A stretch of DNA of 64,000 nucleotides from contig JAFQSM010000036.1 of assembly GCA_017409575.1 (NCBI GenBank), forward strand, positions 1 to 64,000. Reading direction: 5' to 3'. A program made the position numbers and the translations under genes. The notes beneath the pieces are model-generated. The model ran no database searches. It had not been told where the DNA came from and saw only the letters and a list, made by a program, of their open reading frames with translations. This document shows positions 8,225-16,351 of the stretch, piece by piece (position 1 is the stretch's first letter; every line of letters begins with the position of its first letter). Origin of the DNA: Clostridia bacterium. GTDB lineage: Bacteria; Bacillota; Clostridia; Monoglobales; Monoglobaceae.

Positions 8225-9167
8225 ACAAGAAATTTTTTGCAGCCATAGCCGCACCAACAATACCAGCATCATTATAAAGTTTTGCAGCTTCAATTTTTGC
8301 GGGTTCAAAAAATTGGTTATAATCATATTTTCTTACAAATTTGATTATAGGGTCTATAAGATATGAGCCTTCTTTACTTATGCCACCACCAATAACCACC
8401 TTTTCGGGCTGAAATATATTGACTATGCCCACAATTCCTGCAGCAACATATTCTATATATTTCTCTACAACTTCCAATGCGGATTTATCCCCTTGTTTGG
8501 CGGCATCAAATGCAGTTCTGCCGTTTACAACACTGGATTTTTGGGCAATTGTATTCATAAGGCTTTCGGGATGCTTGGTAATAGCAATTTTTGTCTGATT
8601 TATTAGAGCAGTGGCAGAGGCATAGGATTCCCAACAGCCTTTTTGTCCGCAACCACACTCAATCCCACCCAAAATAAGAGGTATGTGTCCAATTTCGGCA
8701 CCAACACCATTGCTGCCTTTAAAAATCTTCCCGTCAATAATAATTCCGCCGCCAACACCGGTGCCAAGGGTAACGGCTACAAAAACACCGGCATTATCAC
8801 CGTTTACGATATATTCACCATAAGCTGCTGCATTTGCATCGTTTTCAAGGTGAATAGGTGCATCAAAATACTCTTTAAATCTGTCAGAAATGGGATAATT
8901 TGAAAAAGGTATGTTTTCGGTAAAGATAATTGTGCCATTTTTGTTATCAACTGCACCCGGGCAACCGATTCCAATACCTTTTATCTTGTCTTTTGAAAGA
9001 TTTGCATCATAAATAACTTTTTCTGCAAGAGCAATCATATCGTCTATAATTTCGTCTGCAGATCTTTTGCCGAGAGTAGGAGTGGAGTCTTGCTTAAGAA
9101 TTTTCCCTTTTTCGTCAACCAAACCAATGGCAATATTTGTTCCGCCTAAATCAATTCCTACCAGCAT
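8223..9167 (-). CDS. glcK: ROK-family glucokinase
   Basis: Cytoplasmic ATP-dependent sugar kinase of the ROK family, 314 residues. It begins with the phosphate-binding motif LVGIDLGGTNIAIGLVD. The sugar-binding region LENDANAAAYGEY, the GTGVGGGII glycine-rich motif and the ROK zinc motif GIECGCGQKGCWES are all present. The start at 9167 is chosen because GGAGAA sits 7 nt upstream; the longer frame adds 39 residues without similarity to the family. It is divergent from lactate dehydrogenase, which fits a glycolytic context. Glucose is the most likely substrate, but ROK kinases for other hexoses or amino sugars cannot be excluded. Confidence 0.85.
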   Translation of the reverse strand: MLVGIDLGGTNIAIGLVDEKGKILKQDSTPTLGKRSADEIIDDMIALAEKVIYDANLSKDKIKGIGIGCPGAVDNKNGTIIFTENIPFSNYPISDRFKEYFDAPIHLENDANAAAYGEYIVNGDNAGVFVAVTLGTGVGGGIIIDGKIFKGSNGVGAEIGHIPLILGGIECGCGQKGCWESYASATALINQTKIAITKHPESLMNTIAQKSSVVNGRTAFDAAKQGDKSALEVVEKYIEYVAAGIVGIVNIFQPEKVVIGGGISKEGSYLIDPIIKFVRKYDYNQFFEPAKIEAAKLYNDAGIVGAAMAAKNFL

Positions 9168-9319
9168 AGTACATTCTCCTTTGATGTATGTGTTAATTCT
9201 GGGTAAAGTCTTTTTTACATATTTTAATACAAAAACAAGTATTTGTAAAGTTTTTTTGCGAATATAATAAATTAATTTACGCAAAATATAATAAGCATTT
9301 AATCTTGGAGGATTTAATT

Positions 9320-10267
9320 ATGTTTAAAGGCAAAATAACAGTTATCGGGGCAGGAGCAGTAGGGTCAACCACTGCATATACCCTTATGCTTAGCGGATTG
9401 GTATCAGAAATAGTTTTGATTGATATTAATAAAAAAATTGCGGAAGGCAATGCTCTTGATATGAATCACGGAATAAGTTTTGTTTCACCCGTAAAAATCA
9501 TTGCAGGTGATTATCCTGACATAAAAGATTCGGATATGGTGTTGATTACAGCGGGTGCAAGCCAGGAGCCGGGCGAAAGGCGTACAGATTTGCTGAAAAG
9601 AAATGCCAAAATAACTGAAAGTATAATCGAAAATGTTCTCAAGTACTGTCACGATGATACGATAATTATGATGGTAACAAACCCTGTTGATATTCTGACT
9701 TATATATGTTATAAAATATCAGGATTTTCTAAAAATCATATCATCGGTTCGGGGACAGTTCTTGATACATCAAGACTAAAATATTTGCTTGGCGAACACA
9801 CAAATATAGATGTGCGAAATGTCCACACTTATATAATAGGTGAGCACGGAGATTCTGAAGTGGCTGCTTGGAGCAGCACATCTGTTGCCGGAATGAGGAT
9901 TGATGATTTTTGCAAAAATACAAAAATGTGCGACACAAACAAGCTTTGCACAAATAGTATTTACGAAACAGTAAAAAATTCAGCATATGAAATAATAGAG
10001 AAAAAAGGTGCAACATATTACGCAATTGCACTTGCAGTAAAACGAATAACCGAGTCAATAATAGGTAATGAAAAGTCAATTTTGACCGTTTCCAGCATGC
10101 TTGACGGACAATACGGAATAAGCGGAATGTGCCTTTCGGTCCCGACAATAGTGTCAAGCGAAGGTGCAGAAAAAATAATTGAGATAGAATTAAGCGATGA
10201 AGAACTGACAGGACTGAGAAATTCTGCAGAAACCTTAAAAAAGCTGGCAAGAGAAATTGGATATTAA
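9320..10267 (+). CDS. ldh: L-lactate dehydrogenase
   Basis: NADH-dependent reduction of pyruvate to L-lactate; 315 residues, normal length. The N-terminal Rossmann motif is VIGAGAVGSTTAY. The substrate loop reads ASQEPGERRTDLL, with glutamine where malate dehydrogenases carry arginine, and the catalytic histidine lies in IIGEHGDSE. The ATG at 9320 has GGAGG about 8 nt upstream; an upstream TTG overlaps that SD and is unlikely. No fructose-bisphosphate dependence can be judged. Promoter between it and glcK is unclear, though TTTTGCG/CGCAAAA inverted arms are at 9254-9286. Confidence 0.92.
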   Translation: MFKGKITVIGAGAVGSTTAYTLMLSGLVSEIVLIDINKKIAEGNALDMNHGISFVSPVKIIAGDYPDIKDSDMVLITAGASQEPGERRTDLLKRNAKITESIIENVLKYCHDDTIIMMVTNPVDILTYICYKISGFSKNHIIGSGTVLDTSRLKYLLGEHTNIDVRNVHTYIIGEHGDSEVAAWSSTSVAGMRIDDFCKNTKMCDTNKLCTNSIYETVKNSAYEIIEKKGATYYAIALAVKRITESIIGNEKSILTVSSMLDGQYGISGMCLSVPTIVSSEGAEKIIEIELSDEELTGLRNSAETLKKLAREIGY

Positions 10268-10276
10268 AGTACAAAA

Positions 10277-10306
10277 ACCGGGCAAAATATTACAGCCCGG
10301 TTTTAT
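10277..10306 (+). terminator. Terminator of ldh
   Basis: ACCGGGC (10277-10283) pairs with GCCCGGT (10295-10301) and is followed by TTT. Confidence 0.75.
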
Positions 10307-10338
10307 ATTTACATTTTGGTTTACATAATATTATTATT

Positions 10339-11310
10339 TTATTCCTTTTGTTTTTTAACTCCGGCAAGGGGGTTGGAGGAGACAGCTTCTTTTAACTGTT
10401 CGTTGCTGATGTGTGTATAAATTTCAGTTGTCGAAAGTTGTTCGTGACCCAAAATTTCTTGTAAAGCTCGTATGTCAACGCCTGCCTGATACATAAGAGT
10501 TGCTGCCGTATGCCTGAGTTTGTGAGTTGTGTATTTGTGAGGGTCAAGACCCAGTTTTTTTACATTGATTTCAACTATATGCTGAACTGTGCGACGACTT
10601 ATGCGTTGATTTCGTGATGATAAAAAGAGTGCATTTTTGTCGTTTGCAACCGCCCTGATTGCCTGACGGATTTTCATATAATCGTCTATAGCCGAAATAC
10701 ATGCTTCATTTAGATATATTGTACGTTCTTTGTTGCCTTTGCCCACAACAGTAAGGGTTTCACCCCTGATATCTGTTATATTTATGCCTACAAGCTCGGC
10801 AAGACGCATACCGCAATTAAGGAATAAAGTAATGATACAATAGTCCCTGACGGCGTTTTTTCCGTCAATTTCCGAAAGCAATGCAATGCTGTCATCAAGT
10901 GTGAAATATGACGGAAGCTTTTTTCTGAGTTTTATTGTCTCAAGCTCTGCGGTTGGGTTTTCTTCTAAAATACCTGATTTATACAAATATTTAAAGTAAG
11001 AACGAAGAGAAGCAATTTTACGGGCTCTGGAAGTTGGTCCGTTTGCACGCTCACGGTTTAAAAAGTTCATATATTCATAAATAAGATTTAAATCAACCTT
11101 TTTTATAAAACTTAAATCAACATCCAAAATTTCAATATTATCAAATTCGATATCAGCAGGAATATTGGTGAATTTTGTTTTTAAAAATTTGTAAAACGCC
11201 CGCAAATCATAATAATAACTTTCGGCAGTTTTGGATGATTTGCCTTGAATGTTTTCGATATACATAAGGAAAGAAATCAGTGGTTCCGGTACATCAGCAT
11301 ACTTTTTCAC
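10339..11310 (-). CDS. Tyrosine recombinase of the XerC/XerD type
   Basis: Cuts and rejoins DNA via a covalent 3'-phosphotyrosyl intermediate; 323 residues. The N-terminal SAM-like core-binding domain includes KSSKTAESYYYDLRAFYKFL. The catalytic domain has Arg in LNCGMRLAELVG, the HKLRHTAATL box (His and Arg), LGHEQLSTTEIYTHI with the second His and the nucleophilic Tyr. It starts with GTG (CAC on the plus strand at 11308-11310), preceded by AGGAGG. It is last in the minus-strand uvrC cluster but has its own promoter. A chromosomal, dif-type resolution role is likely because no element genes surround it; phage integrase origin is less likely. Confidence 0.85.
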   Translation of the reverse strand: MKKYADVPEPLISFLMYIENIQGKSSKTAESYYYDLRAFYKFLKTKFTNIPADIEFDNIEILDVDLSFIKKVDLNLIYEYMNFLNRERANGPTSRARKIASLRSYFKYLYKSGILEENPTAELETIKLRKKLPSYFTLDDSIALLSEIDGKNAVRDYCIITLFLNCGMRLAELVGINITDIRGETLTVVGKGNKERTIYLNEACISAIDDYMKIRQAIRAVANDKNALFLSSRNQRISRRTVQHIVEINVKKLGLDPHKYTTHKLRHTAATLMYQAGVDIRALQEILGHEQLSTTEIYTHISNEQLKEAVSSNPLAGVKKQKE

Positions 11311-11331
11311 AATTTTGCCTCCTTTTAATTA

Positions 11332-11351
11332 CACATAATTTTTATTATGTG
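11332..11351 (-). promoter_or_regulatory. Palindrome in the 5' leader of the tyrosine recombinase gene
   Basis: CACATAAT-TTTT-ATTATGTG is a perfect inverted repeat lying between the promoter and the ribosome-binding site. It could be an operator or a leader hairpin. Confidence 0.45.
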
Positions 11352-11368
11352 CAATTTCCTATATCGAA

Positions 11369-11397
11369 ATTATATCATACTCTTTTCTCAAAATCAA
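11369..11397 (-). promoter_or_regulatory. Sigma-A promoter for the tyrosine recombinase
   Basis: Read on the minus strand: -35 TTGATT (11392-11397), 17-nt spacer, -10 TATAAT (11369-11374). Confidence 0.7.
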
Positions 11398-11404
11398 TAG
11401 TTTT

Positions 11405-12259
11405 TTATTTTTTTATACAAAATTCGCATCCGTTACATTCTGCAAATCTTTGCTCAAAAATTTCTTTTATACTATCCATAAGTGTTGTGTCTTCAAAAAA
11501 ACAATTGTTGTGCCAGATAATTCTTTTTGGATTAAGTGTCAAAAGCACACTTACAAGTTCTGTATCTTTTGAATAAACTCCATTGCATAAATCAAAATTT
11601 TGTCTTTCAAACGATACCTCGGCTTTTTTGAAATCATAAAGCAAAAAACTGCCGTCACAGTTAACCTTTATATGCAACAAGCCTAATTGATGCTGAGCTT
11701 TGGCGAGATATAATTTAATAAGCTGCAAAAATTCCTTATATTCTTGCTCGGCAAAAAACTCTTCTGTTGCATCAAACAAATACTCTTCTATCCGCCTCTC
11801 GTACGCTTTTGCCCTGAACCTCAAAAAGCCATCAATTGAGATGCTTTCATTCTCCTGCAAATATTGTGTTAATTTTTTAACAAGTATTTTCTTATCATAA
11901 AATTTTTCTGCCTGATATTTGCTTTCCAAGGCGGATTTTATTATTTTCTCTGCCTCGTCATCATAAAGAGTTAAAAACCGTTGGTTGAATATATATTTTG
12001 CAAATGAGTACTCAAAATCTTGTAAAATCCACTCAGAAATACAATTTGCAATACCATTAACTGAAATATTTCTTTTTGATTTAATTGATAAAAAATATCG
12101 CGGCTCATCCTCTCTTTTGCCGCTTTTTTCAAAACAAATATAGTCTACATCACTACAAGGAATTTCTTTTGTTATATCCGGCAAACAACCGGATATTGGC
12201 TGTCTTGAAATTATATTTAATGTATCCTCCAAAAAAAATACCCCTTCTTCCACAATCAA
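11405..12259 (-). CDS. ytxC: YtxC-like putative sporulation protein
   Basis: 284 residues with the arrangement typical of YtxC: a variable N-terminal half, then the conserved core DGFLRFRAKAYERRIEEY and the helical EEFFAEQEYKEFLQLIKLYL, and a C-terminal half ending in a cysteine pair (CNGCEFC). YtxC is a sporulation-associated protein of unknown biochemical function. It overlaps the upstream gene by 4 nt (ATGA), so the two are translationally coupled. The cysteine pair at the very end is unusual in my experience of the family and could bind metal, but this is inference. Confidence 0.75.
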   Translation of the reverse strand: MIVEEGVFFLEDTLNIISRQPISGCLPDITKEIPCSDVDYICFEKSGKREDEPRYFLSIKSKRNISVNGIANCISEWILQDFEYSFAKYIFNQRFLTLYDDEAEKIIKSALESKYQAEKFYDKKILVKKLTQYLQENESISIDGFLRFRAKAYERRIEEYLFDATEEFFAEQEYKEFLQLIKLYLAKAQHQLGLLHIKVNCDGSFLLYDFKKAEVSFERQNFDLCNGVYSKDTELVSVLLTLNPKRIIWHNNCFFEDTTLMDSIKEIFEQRFAECNGCEFCIKK

Positions 12260-12954
12260 AAATTCAAAATACTTCCATAATCACACAATTTTGTTGACGA
12301 TAATTGAATTATGTCAACATTTTTGCTTTTTACAAAATCAAATATTTTGTCAGAGTCCGGATGATTTTCCAAATTGCCGCAAAATGCCAGTTTGTTTTTT
12401 GAAACAAATCCCGATGCCCCGCCTAAAAAACCATTTTTAAAGCCGGGCAACATAACTGCCCCCGCTTGAATTTTTAAAACATCTATACCTGTTTTTGTTA
12501 GGGCATTGCAAAGTCCTTCATCCTCTGTTATTACAGAGTTTTCGTCAACAATGCAAAGGTTGCACTTTGCATAACCTTGCTTTACATCCACAAAGTCGTA
12601 GCCTTTTTGTGTATATATTTCTTTTATTACAACTTCTAAAGATGCATGTCTTCCTATTATTCTTTTGCCCACTTTTGCTACATTATATGCGGTATCTTCG
12701 GGATAGGTACGGCCCGGATTTTTTTTACCTTTTAAAATCATAATCCCTGCTGGCAAAAGATTTTTGTAATATTCAAAAACATCCGGGGCAACCACTGCGG
12801 TTGAATCATCAACAAAGTGAATTTGCATATCAGGATGGGTGTTTACAGGCTTGTAGAGATAATCCAAAGACGCTGTTTTATAATATGTTATATCATTTTC
12901 TTCCAAAGTTGATAAAATGGATTTATCGATAAATTTGTCTACAATTACCGGCAC
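12256..12954 (-). CDS. DUF6873-like protein (guanidino-modifying-enzyme fold suggested)
   Basis: 232 residues, no signal peptide. Conserved-looking blocks are VKQGYAKCNLCIVDENSVIT, EDEGL, QAGAVMLPGF and GFLGGASGFV. These resemble the DUF6873 family described as having a guanidino-modifying-enzyme (GME) fold, but the match is from memory and moderate. GTG start at 12954 with GGAGGGAGG just upstream. It lies between uvrC and the ytxC-like gene and shares a 4-nt overlap with the latter, so it may act in sporulation. Catalytic residues of arginine deiminase-type enzymes cannot be assigned with certainty. Confidence 0.55.
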   Translation of the reverse strand: MPVIVDKFIDKSILSTLEENDITYYKTASLDYLYKPVNTHPDMQIHFVDDSTAVVAPDVFEYYKNLLPAGIMILKGKKNPGRTYPEDTAYNVAKVGKRIIGRHASLEVVIKEIYTQKGYDFVDVKQGYAKCNLCIVDENSVITEDEGLCNALTKTGIDVLKIQAGAVMLPGFKNGFLGGASGFVSKNKLAFCGNLENHPDSDKIFDFVKSKNVDIIQLSSTKLCDYGSILNF

Positions 12955-12972
12955 AAACCTCCCTCCCTTTTT

Positions 12973-14832
12973 TTATTTCTGATTATTAAAATATTCTTGA
13001 ATATTTTTTGCAGTTTTTTCGCTGACAACCGTCTTCAACTCATCAAGCGAGGCGGATTTTACAGCCTTTATACTCTTAAAATGAGTAAGTAGTTTTTTTC
13101 GGGCAGCAGGCCCTACTCCCGGAATTTTTTCCAATGAAGAATGAATATTTGATTTTTCATGTTGTTTTCTGTGTGATTGAATGGCATATCGGTGAACTTC
13201 ATCCTGCATACATGCAAAAAAGTTGAACAGCTCAGAATTTTTTTCCAGAACAAGTTCCTGGGTTTCATCCATTATTCCCCGTGTTCTGTGAGAACCGTCT
13301 TTCACTATACCAAACAAAGGGATTTCCTCTCCAAACGTTTCAAGAAGAGGTTTTACTGCCGAAACATGACCCTTTCCTCCGTCTAATAAAATCAGGTCAG
13401 GTAAAGGCAAAAATTTAGCTTTTTCAGGCTTTAATTCGCCGTTTTTTATCATATCTTCTTCGCGATATGCCTCGTTTATTCTGCGGCTTAAGGTTTCGCG
13501 CATACTTTCATAATCATCAGCTCCGTCAACTGTCTTGATGTTATATTTTCTGTATAGGCTTTTTGCCGGAGATGCATTTTGATATACAACCTGAACACCT
13601 ATAGATGATTTACCTGAGATATTTGAAATGTCATAAGCCTCAATTCGTTTGGGCACTTCCTTAAGCGATAAAAATTCCTTTAATTGTGCCAGAATTCGAT
13701 TTTGATAAGACTCGTTGCGGTTTTTAAAAAGCCGTTCTTTATATAACGATTCTTGTGCGTTTTTTAAAACCATTTTCATTATATCAGCTTTTTCTCCGCG
13801 TTTTGGAATGCAAAATGCAACTTTGTGTCCGCAAAGCTCCGAAAGCCAAGCTTCTATTGAGCCCTTTTCGGACAGTTCATTTGACAGATAAATTGTTTTT
13901 GGAATATATGCTTTTGTAAAGTAAAACTGCTTTACAAACCCTTCTATAACTTCGTTTGCGTCACTTTTTTCGTTTTCAAGCGTAAAGTATTCTGACCTTA
14001 CGGTCTTGCCGTCGCGATAATAAAAAATCTGAACGCAATAACTTTCGTTTTCTTTATAAAGACCTATAAAATCCATATTTCCGTTTGATGCTGAGGACAC
14101 TTTTTGCTTTTCTGAAAAAGTTTTTATTGCGGAAATTTTATCTCTTAACTGTGCGGCTTTTTCAAAATCGAGTTCAACTGCTGCGTTGTTCATTTTTTCC
14201 TCAAGTTCTTTGAGTATATTTTTACAATTTCCATTAAGAACATCCACCAGTTGAAGGACCTGTTTTCTATACTCCTCTTCTGTTACTTTGTTGCAGCAAG
14301 GGGCACTGCATTGACCAATCTGATAATAAAGGCACGGTCTTGAATAAGAGGTTTTTGATATTTTTTTACTGCAACTGCGCACTTTAAAAAGCTTTCGCAG
14401 CTCCTCAACTGCTTCCTTAAGGTTTACTGCAGACATAAACGGACCCAGATAGAGGTTTCCGTCTTTTTTTATCTGTCTGGTCATAAAAACACACGGAAAA
14501 TCATCTTTTAAAGTCACCTTGATATACGGATATTGTTTGTCATCTTTTAAAAGTATATTATATTTGGGCAGATGTTTTTTTATTAAGTTACATTCCAGAG
14601 CAAGAGCTTCATTTTCGGTATCTGTTAAAATATACTCAAAATCCGCAATCTGACTTACCATTGCAATGGTTTTTGGCGAATGTGCGGCAGATTTCTGAAA
14701 ATACTGGCTTACACGATTTTTGAGAACTTTGCTTTTACCTACATAGATTATATTTCCATTAGAGTCTTTCATCAAATAAACTCCCGGACAAAGCGGCAAT
14801 GTTGCAAGCTTGTCCTTTATTTTTTTGAGCAT
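12973..14832 (-). CDS. uvrC: Excinuclease ABC subunit C
   Basis: Nucleotide excision repair endonuclease that makes both incisions around a lesion after UvrAB loading; 619 residues, full length. The GIY-YIG domain is at the start (CPGVYLMKDSNGNIIYVGKS). A cysteine-rich FeS-type block follows (CLYYQIGQCSAPC), then a UVR motif (ELDFEKAAQLRDKI), the RNase-H-like domain (AYDISNISG and LILLDGGKGH) and the C-terminal helix-hairpin-helix (KIPGVGPAARKKLLTHF). It is the first gene of the cluster uvrC, DUF6873-like, ytxC-like. Confidence 0.97.
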   Translation of the reverse strand: MLKKIKDKLATLPLCPGVYLMKDSNGNIIYVGKSKVLKNRVSQYFQKSAAHSPKTIAMVSQIADFEYILTDTENEALALECNLIKKHLPKYNILLKDDKQYPYIKVTLKDDFPCVFMTRQIKKDGNLYLGPFMSAVNLKEAVEELRKLFKVRSCSKKISKTSYSRPCLYYQIGQCSAPCCNKVTEEEYRKQVLQLVDVLNGNCKNILKELEEKMNNAAVELDFEKAAQLRDKISAIKTFSEKQKVSSASNGNMDFIGLYKENESYCVQIFYYRDGKTVRSEYFTLENEKSDANEVIEGFVKQFYFTKAYIPKTIYLSNELSEKGSIEAWLSELCGHKVAFCIPKRGEKADIMKMVLKNAQESLYKERLFKNRNESYQNRILAQLKEFLSLKEVPKRIEAYDISNISGKSSIGVQVVYQNASPAKSLYRKYNIKTVDGADDYESMRETLSRRINEAYREEDMIKNGELKPEKAKFLPLPDLILLDGGKGHVSAVKPLLETFGEEIPLFGIVKDGSHRTRGIMDETQELVLEKNSELFNFFACMQDEVHRYAIQSHRKQHEKSNIHSSLEKIPGVGPAARKKLLTHFKSIKAVKSASLDELKTVVSEKTAKNIQEYFNNQK

Positions 14833-14871
14833 AAATTAACACCTGCCTTTCTGTATAAACATTGATAACAG

Positions 14872-14899
14872 AAAATGCCTTACAAAAGTAAGACATTTT
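14872..14899 (-). terminator. Terminator of ptsH
   Basis: AAAATG-CTTAC and GTAAG-CATTTT arms flank an AAAA loop; on the minus strand the second arm runs into TTTTC. It separates ptsH from uvrC. Confidence 0.65.
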
Positions 14900-14925
14900 A
14901 AAACTTAAGCATATTAAAATCGAAA

Positions 14926-15186
14926 TTATTCAAAATCAGAGGAAACCAATGCAACCAAATCATTTACTGCTTGTTCTTCGTCGGGACCCTCAGCTATGAT
15001 ACTGATTGTCAAACCTTTTGTAATACCCAAAGATAAAACGCCAAGCAAACTTTTAGCATTAACCTTTCTTTCGTCCTTCTCAACCCAAATGCTTGATTTG
15101 TATTCATTTGCCTTTTGGATAAAAAATGTGGCCGGTCTTGCATGAAGCCCCACTTGATTCTGGACTAATACTTCCTTTACAAACAT
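14926..15186 (-). CDS. ptsH: Phosphocarrier protein HPr
   Basis: Small phosphocarrier of the PEP:sugar phosphotransferase system, 86 residues. The active-site motif GLHARPAT places His15 exactly where EI phosphorylates it, and KSLLGVLSLGI places Ser46 where HPr kinase acts in Firmicutes. Both residues together identify a true HPr rather than Crh (which lacks His15). The gene stands alone without ptsI next to it, so EI must be encoded elsewhere. AGGAGAA lies at normal distance from the ATG. Confidence 0.93.
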   Translation of the reverse strand: MFVKEVLVQNQVGLHARPATFFIQKANEYKSSIWVEKDERKVNAKSLLGVLSLGITKGLTISIIAEGPDEEQAVNDLVALVSSDFE

Positions 15187-15276
15187 ATATTATTCTCCTT
15201 TTGCCTGATATCTGCGGTTATATTATCATTTATGCCTTAAAACAAAAATCTGCCGATGATAATAAGATATACTAAT

Positions 15277-15305
15277 AGAATACTAAAAAATTCAGTATAA
15301 GTCAA
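15277..15305 (-). promoter_or_regulatory. Sigma-A promoter of ptsH
   Basis: On the minus strand: -35 TTGACT (15300-15305), 17-nt spacer, -10 TATTCT (15277-15282). Confidence 0.65.
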
Positions 15306-15322
15306 CACTTTTTTTTAAATTC

Positions 15323-15350
15323 GTGTTAATTTTGTAACAAAAATTAACAC
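15323..15350 (-). terminator. Weak hairpin after the pseudouridine synthase gene
   Basis: GTGTTAATTTT (15323-15333) and AAAATTAACAC (15340-15350) are perfect inverted arms. There is little T-run on the minus side, so termination is uncertain. Confidence 0.4.
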
Positions 15351-15352
15351 TT

Positions 15353-16255
15353 TTAATCTGAACTTAAAAGTTTTTTGATTTCTTCGGGGATTTCAGTGTC
15401 AAATACAAGCTTTTCTTTTGTTGCAGGATGAAGAAATTCTACTGTTTTTGCGTGCAAAGCTTGTCTTTTTATTAAATGACCTTCATTGTCACCATTGCCA
15501 TAGAGCCAATCGCCGACAAGAGGGTGTCCAATTGCAGAAAAATGTACTCGTATTTGGTGGGTTCTTCCTGTTTTAAGCAATATCTTTACCAGTGAATAAT
15601 TTTTGTCGTGTGATACAACTTCATACATTGTTTTTGCCAATTGTCCATCACTGCGGACTTCTCGTTTTATTATGCTGTCATCACTTCTTCCTATCGGGAG
15701 ATTGATTTCACCTTTGTCCAAATCCGGTTTCCCGTGTATTAATGCAACATAAAACTTTTTAAAGTCACCGTTTCTTGCTTGTCCTGCTATTACACTGTGT
15801 GCAAACGGATTTTTTGCGATTATGCAAATGCCCGATGTGTTTTTGTCAAGCCGATTTACAATATGACAATTATGATATTCCCCTTTTTGCAACCAAAAAT
15901 ACATCACTGCATTTGCAAGGGTTGACTCTCTGTTAGAATTGCAGGGGTGAGTCTCCATACCTCCCGGTTTGTTTACAACGAGAATAAATTCATCCTCATA
16001 AATTACATCGATTGGTGTGTTAAAAGGGCTTATTTTGTTGTTATTACAAAAGTCTTCACTTACATCCGCCAGAATAATATCACTGTTATTAACTTTATCC
16101 ACGCTCCTGCAAGGGTTATCATTCAAAAGAATGCCGTTTTTCTGTTTCATCTCTTTAAGGACACTAGCTGACATATCAAATCTTCTCCTCAGAATTTGTC
16201 CGACGTTCAGCGTCTCATCTGCTTTTCCAACTGTATATTTTAAATATGCCGGCAT
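15353..16255 (-). CDS. RluA-family pseudouridine synthase
   Basis: Isomerises uridine to pseudouridine in rRNA or tRNA; 300 residues. An S4-like RNA-binding region occupies the N-terminus (SASVLKEMKQKNGILLND). The catalytic motif HIVNRLDKNTSG contains the nucleophilic aspartate at about residue 137, and RTHQIRVHFSAIGHPLVGD is the conserved C-terminal block. The YEDEFILVVNKPGGM motif is also typical. Which RNA site is modified (RluD-, RluC- or RluA-type) cannot be decided. It is monocistronic. Confidence 0.9.
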   Translation of the reverse strand: MPAYLKYTVGKADETLNVGQILRRRFDMSASVLKEMKQKNGILLNDNPCRSVDKVNNSDIILADVSEDFCNNNKISPFNTPIDVIYEDEFILVVNKPGGMETHPCNSNRESTLANAVMYFWLQKGEYHNCHIVNRLDKNTSGICIIAKNPFAHSVIAGQARNGDFKKFYVALIHGKPDLDKGEINLPIGRSDDSIIKREVRSDGQLAKTMYEVVSHDKNYSLVKILLKTGRTHQIRVHFSAIGHPLVGDWLYGNGDNEGHLIKRQALHAKTVEFLHPATKEKLVFDTEIPEEIKKLLSSD

Positions 16256-16284
16256 CTATAACACCCTTTCCGGTTTATCTTTAT

Positions 16285-16338
16285 AAAGCCGCTTGGCTGC
16301 TTCTTTATATTTCTTTTTAGAAGAGCTAAGCGGCTTTT
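16285..16338 (-). terminator. Terminator of the asparagine synthetase-like gene
   Basis: AAGCCGCTT-GCT-CTTCT and AGAAG-GCT-AGCGGCTT form a long interrupted stem; on the minus strand it is followed by TTTAT. Confidence 0.65.
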
Positions 16339-16351
16339 GTAAAAATCAAAT

